NCBI GenBank assembly: GCA_027296025.1
Contig: JAPUJU010000142.1
Coordinates: forward strand, 1-9,099
Source: a bacterium
GTDB taxonomy: Bacteria; Krumholzibacteriota; Krumholzibacteriia; WVZY01
Length of the DNA stretch: 9,099 nt
Direction: 5' to 3'
Position numbers and translations under genes: made by a program. The notes under the pieces are model-generated. The model searched no databases, was not told where the DNA came from, and worked only from the letters and a program-made list of their open reading frames with translations. Below, one piece after another: positions 6,386 through 9,099 of this stretch; the stretch's first letter is position 1; every line of letters starts with the position of its first letter.

Positions 6386-8608
6386 ATGAGCGCCAACCCC
6401 CAGTTTGAAACACCGGGCACACACACCTTTGCCCAGGTCGCGCTGCCCATCCCACTTGCCCAGAGCTTTACCTACCGAATCCCCGATGAACTCCAGGAAT
6501 TGATCTCCGTAGGGTCAAGGGTCGAGGTACCGTTCGGCAGGCGAGTGTTGAGCGGCATCGTTGTCAACATCACTGCTGAAACCGATGTGAAGCGCATCAA
6601 ATCAATCGCTGCACTCTACGACACGTTCCTTCCCGAAACTTTGCTGAAAATAACGAAATGGATCGCCTCCTACTATGGATGCTCCATCGGGGAGGCCGCG
6701 CAGGCCGTGCTCCCCCCGAGCCTGAAAAAATCAAAAGCCGGCGAACGCATGCGGGGCGTATTGACACTCGAGCGGGATGAGCCCGGCGACGGTTTGGCTC
6801 GCGCGAAGAAGCAGGCCGCGCTCGTAAAAGCGTTGATGCGAGCGGGAGGGAAGGCGGATCTGACAACGGTGGTCAAGGAGTGGGGGTTCAGCAAGGGCGT
6901 CGTGAAAGGGCTGATCGGGCGTGGGGCGGCCAGGCTGGACAAGCGAGTCGTTGTCTCTGCGCTCTCGGCGATTGACCGGAAAGTGCGCACGTTGAGCCCC
7001 GACCAGTCGAACGCGCTGGAGTCGATCCACGCATCGATTCGCTCGGGTCTTTTCGCACCGATACTGCTCTACGGCGTCACCGGGAGTGGCAAGACCGAAC
7101 TCTACCTGCGCGCGGCCCACACGACGATCTCGCAGGGCGGCGGGTGTATCGTACTCGTTCCCGAGATCGGTTTGTTGCCTCAGGCGATAGCGCGCTACCG
7201 GCAGGTGTTCGGTGACGATATGGCCATCCTTCACAGCCGCATGACGGGTGCTGAGCGGTTTGGAATGTGGCACCGTATCGCGACGGGCGAGTGCCGGCTC
7301 GTACTCGGCCCCCGTTCGGCGATTTTCAGCCCCGTTAAGAACCTGAAGCTCATCGTGGTCGATGAGGAGCAGGACGACTCATACAAACAGGACGACAAGC
7401 CCCGCTACCATGCGCGGAACGTCGCGCTCATGCGCGGCAAGTTCGAGAACCTGACGGTCGTTCTGGGCTCGGCCACACCGTCTGCCGAATCGTTTCATCA
7501 CGCTCGAAGTGGCCGCTACCAGTATTTGAAGCTGCCCGAACGCGTTTCGGGAGGCCGGTTGCCCGACCTGCGCTTTGTCGATCTGCGCGAAGCGGAGATG
7601 GAGGGTGCATTCTTCTCGTCGGAGCTTCTCGAGAGAATCGATCACAACGTCAAGCGCGGGAACCAGACAATTCTTTTTCTGAACCGTCGCGGACACGCAC
7701 GCTATGTTCAGTGCAATGCATGCTCTCACGTGGAACGTTGTCAGAACTGCGACATCTCACTCATCTATCACCGGGTGAACCACCGGCTCATGTGTCATTT
7801 CTGCGGCTACGCTAAACCGGCGATGCCCCGTTGCGGTGAGTGCGGAAGTTCCCGGCTCTATTTTTCCGGCGCCGGCACACAACGGGTCGAACTGGACCTG
7901 ACCAATCTGTTGCCCGGAGTTGGAATCCTTCGCATGGACGCGGACACCACCGCCGGCAAGGACGGGCACGGCAGGATTCTCGAACAGTTCAGCACCGGGA
8001 ACTACCCGATCCTCATCGGCACACAGATGGTTGCCAAGGGACACCATTTCCCGGGCGTCAATCTCGTGGGAGTTCTGATGGCGGAAGACAGCTTGAACTA
8101 CCCGGATTTTCGCTCGGCAGAGCGAACCTTTCATCAGTTGACCCAGGTCGCCGGGCGGGCGGGCCGCGTCTCCTCGGGGGGAGAGGTGGTCGTGCAGACG
8201 TTCATTCCCGACCACCCTGTTTTCGAATTTCTGCGAAACAACGACTACGACGGGTTTATGTCAGAAGAGATGAAGGTTCGCAAACAGCTCAATTATCCGC
8301 CGTTCTCACGAGTTATTCTGGCGTCGTGCAGCGCGCCCAACCAGCCACTGTTAGAACGCGTCGTCGCGGCGTGGGTCTCTGAGCTTCGCCGCCGGCTCGG
8401 CAGGCAGCCCGCCGAGATCCTGGGTCCCGTGCCGCCCGTCATCCCGCGGATTCGCAATCGGTATCGCGAGCACGTGATGATCAAGGGACAACTCTCGAAC
8501 ACGGATAAGGCACGCCTTTTGGGTGCGTTTGGAGACGTCGTCGGTCACATTCGAGGGGGGGCATCGGTCGACCTGAAATGGGACGTCGACCCGGAGAGCT
8601 TTTTCTAG
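6386..8608 (+). CDS. priA: Primosomal protein N' (replication restart helicase PriA)
   Basis: ATP-dependent 3'-5' DNA helicase that recognises abandoned replication forks and starts reassembly of the replisome. At 740 residues it has the usual family length. Order: N-terminal 3'-end-binding domain (about 15-110), winged-helix-like region (about 115-205), helicase lobe 1 with Walker A GVTGSGKT (230-237, K236), Walker B DEEQ (326-329) and GSATPS, then lobe 2 with GTQMVAKGHHFPG and QVAGRAGR. Eight zinc cysteines occur as four CxxC pairs: 443/446, 452/455, 470/473 and 483/486. The C-terminal domain follows. Walker B is more often DEEH in this family; here the last residue is Gln. The ATG at 6386 is the first start codon after an in-frame TAG at 6338-6340. 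It has no Shine-Dalgarno, but a -10 box ends at 6379, so the gene is probably transcribed separately from the sensor operon and translated leaderless. No def or fmt gene, which often neighbour priA, follows within the window. Confidence 0.97.
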   Translation: MSANPQFETPGTHTFAQVALPIPLAQSFTYRIPDELQELISVGSRVEVPFGRRVLSGIVVNITAETDVKRIKSIAALYDTFLPETLLKITKWIASYYGCSIGEAAQAVLPPSLKKSKAGERMRGVLTLERDEPGDGLARAKKQAALVKALMRAGGKADLTTVVKEWGFSKGVVKGLIGRGAARLDKRVVVSALSAIDRKVRTLSPDQSNALESIHASIRSGLFAPILLYGVTGSGKTELYLRAAHTTISQGGGCIVLVPEIGLLPQAIARYRQVFGDDMAILHSRMTGAERFGMWHRIATGECRLVLGPRSAIFSPVKNLKLIVVDEEQDDSYKQDDKPRYHARNVALMRGKFENLTVVLGSATPSAESFHHARSGRYQYLKLPERVSGGRLPDLRFVDLREAEMEGAFFSSELLERIDHNVKRGNQTILFLNRRGHARYVQCNACSHVERCQNCDISLIYHRVNHRLMCHFCGYAKPAMPRCGECGSSRLYFSGAGTQRVELDLTNLLPGVGILRMDADTTAGKDGHGRILEQFSTGNYPILIGTQMVAKGHHFPGVNLVGVLMAEDSLNYPDFRSAERTFHQLTQVAGRAGRVSSGGEVVVQTFIPDHPVFEFLRNNDYDGFMSEEMKVRKQLNYPPFSRVILASCSAPNQPLLERVVAAWVSELRRRLGRQPAEILGPVPPVIPRIRNRYREHVMIKGQLSNTDKARLLGAFGDVVGHIRGGASVDLKWDVDPESFF

Positions 8609-8751
8609 GGCATTCCTCTCTAACTAAACATAAAATAATAAGTTGGTCCTCGCGTGGGGTCAGGAGGCCGGTGCTCCACGGTGGGGTGGGCGTGAGCGCT
8701 ACACGTGCTCTGCCTGCCCTGCAGGCCGCTTTCGAGTCCGTTGAATTGGCC
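8609..8751. other. Non-coding gap after priA with an AT-rich patch and small hairpins
   Basis: No credible gene is seen. The first 35 bases after the stop are AT-rich (for example ACATAAAATAATAAG near 8628-8642). Three small inverted repeats follow: CCG(G)TG/CACGG around CTC (8668-8681), GAGCGC/GTGCTC around TACAC (8694-8710, one G-T pair) and GCCTG/CAGGC around CCCTG (8712-8726). None is followed by a run of T, so a standard intrinsic terminator for priA is not apparent. The cluster could slow polymerase or fold as the 3' end of the priA mRNA. Confidence 0.45.
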
Positions 8752-8780
8752 TTGACAGTTCTGGTCAGAGTTGGTTATAT
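8752..8780 (+). promoter_or_regulatory. Strong predicted sigma-70-type promoter
   Basis: A perfect -35 box TTGACA (8752-8757) is followed after 17 bases by TTATAT (8775-8780); TATATA one base on, with spacing 18, is an alternative. Predicted transcription start is about 8787. This is the best promoter match noticed in the window. It points to a gene at the right edge or to a small RNA starting here. Confidence 0.7.
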
Positions 8781-8787
8781 ACAACTC
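8768..8787 (+). promoter_or_regulatory. Inverted repeat overlapping the -10 box (candidate operator)
   Basis: GAGTTG (8768-8773) and CAACTC (8782-8787) form a perfect 6+6 bp dyad with an 8-base centre that contains the whole -10 box, and the right arm ends on the predicted transcription start. This is the position at which a dimeric repressor would block polymerase. The regulator is not in the window and is not identified. Confidence 0.5.
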
Positions 8788-9017
8788 AGGACACCGCAGC
8801 TACGAGAATTTGATTTGCCGCACAAGGCAAGTTCTGTTAAACCACTTAAGAGATTAAAAGTCACCTTCCCCAGGATCTAACCAGCCGAATTTGCAAGCAC
8901 ACGGGCAGTGGGCGTGGCGGATTTTGACTTGCACACTTCTTGAATCAGGCGTATCACCATGACGTGCCGTCAGCTGGTCACACGATGAATATCGAGTCTC
9001 CATACGACCGCAAATCT
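8788..9017 (+). other. Long untranslated leader or possible small RNA
   Basis: About 230 bases separate the predicted transcription start from the next ribosome binding site, and no convincing gene lies between. Two stem-loops stand out: GATTTGCC/GGCAAGTT around GCACAA (8812-8833, eight pairs including two G-T), and ACCATGACG/CGTCA..TGGT around TGC (8956-8978, nine pairs with a two-base bulge). A longer-range pair TGCAAG/CTTGCA joins 8892-8897 to 8928-8933. No known riboswitch or RNA family was recognised. The region could be a regulatory 5' leader or a separate small RNA. Confidence 0.35.
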
Positions 9018-9035
9018 GGAGGAATTCTTATGTAA
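9018..9035 (+). promoter_or_regulatory. Shine-Dalgarno followed by ATG-TAA start-stop
   Basis: GGAGGA (9018-9023) stands six bases before ATG at 9030, ideal spacing, but the second codon is TAA (9033-9035). The same frame also has an upstream ATG at 8985, which would give a 16-codon peptide ending at this TAA; that ATG has no visible Shine-Dalgarno. After the stop the frame continues CAA-CTG-ATG, so ribosomes terminating here could restart at 9042. A sequencing error or mutation at codon 2 is the plain alternative. Confidence 0.45.
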
Positions 9036-9041
9036 CAACTG

Positions 9042-9099
9042 ATGATCTTCGGGTTTTGCGCGATGGTATTCGTGGGTGCCGTTTGGATGTCCAAGGAAT
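9042..9099 (+). CDS. Start of an unidentified hydrophobic protein (3' partial)
   Basis: Nineteen codons are visible before the window ends: MIFGFCAMVFVGAVWMSKE. They look like a membrane segment or signal anchor followed by charged residues. The ATG is 18 bases from the Shine-Dalgarno at 9018-9023, too far for direct use, and the frame is the same as the ATG-TAA at 9030-9035. The intended start may therefore be 9030 with a nonsense second codon, or 9042 by reinitiation. The upstream promoter and candidate operator would control it. Too short to assign to a family. Confidence 0.35.
   Translation, partial: MIFGFCAMVFVGAVWMSKE

Noticed and set aside
8731..8739. TTCGAGTCC resembling a tRNA T-loop
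   Set aside because: The five bases on each side do not pair, and no acceptor, D or anticodon arm can be built upstream.
8578..8880. Open frame of 100 codons on the + strand after priA
   Set aside because: It begins inside priA without a Shine-Dalgarno, runs through the hairpins and the promoter, and its product has no family-like pattern.
8956..8978. Stem-loop as an intrinsic terminator
   Set aside because: The stem is good, but what follows is CACACGATGAAT with no run of T, so termination by this route is not supported.
8959..8988. Nine-codon ORF starting at ATG 8959 inside the stem-loop
   Set aside because: It has no Shine-Dalgarno, its ATG is buried in the stem, and nothing distinguishes it from chance.

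Overview
The window is bacterial, compactly coded and entirely on the + strand. Codons favour G or C in the third position. It carries a two-component / cyclic-di-GMP type signalling operon (bases 1-6303), then priA (6386-8608), then about 490 bases that are mostly non-coding but contain a well-formed promoter and the probable start of another gene at the right edge. No rRNA, tRNA, CRISPR array, transposase or phage gene was seen. The organism cannot be named from this. Large GAF/histidine-kinase sensors, a leaderless-looking priA and a PriA Walker B of DEEQ would fit an environmental lineage of the kind often recovered only from metagenomes; this is a guess.

Bases 1-5876 hold two long paralogous sensor proteins, the first cut by the left edge. 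They overlap by one base (TGATG). Both have the order: membrane segments, GAF, HisKA, HATPase_c, second GAF, HD-GYP. Placing a complete kinase core in the middle of the chain, with a GAF plus HD-GYP output module behind it and no receiver domain between, is unusual. The first copy keeps the visible metal ligands of the HD-GYP fold. The second has Tyr in place of the His of the HD pair but keeps the HH and DGxGYP motifs. An active/degenerate pair is therefore likely. The membrane parts of the two proteins differ, so they may sense different inputs.

Bases 5926-6303 encode a stand-alone CheY-like receiver with an excellent Shine-Dalgarno sequence and no DNA-binding domain. It is the natural phosphoacceptor for both kinases, and its effector is not in the window.

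Bases 6304-6385 hold a promoter whose -10 box ends six bases before the priA ATG, so the predicted transcript starts at the A of the start codon. priA (primosomal helicase, replication restart) looks complete and is probably functionally unrelated to the sensors.

Bases 8609-9099 begin with several small hairpins. A TTGACA / 17 / TTATAT promoter follows (8752-8780), with a 6+6 bp inverted repeat across its -10 box, as expected of an operator. A leader of about 240 bases leads to a strong ribosome binding site in front of ATG-TAA, with an in-frame ATG six bases beyond the stop that opens a hydrophobic reading frame cut by the window edge.
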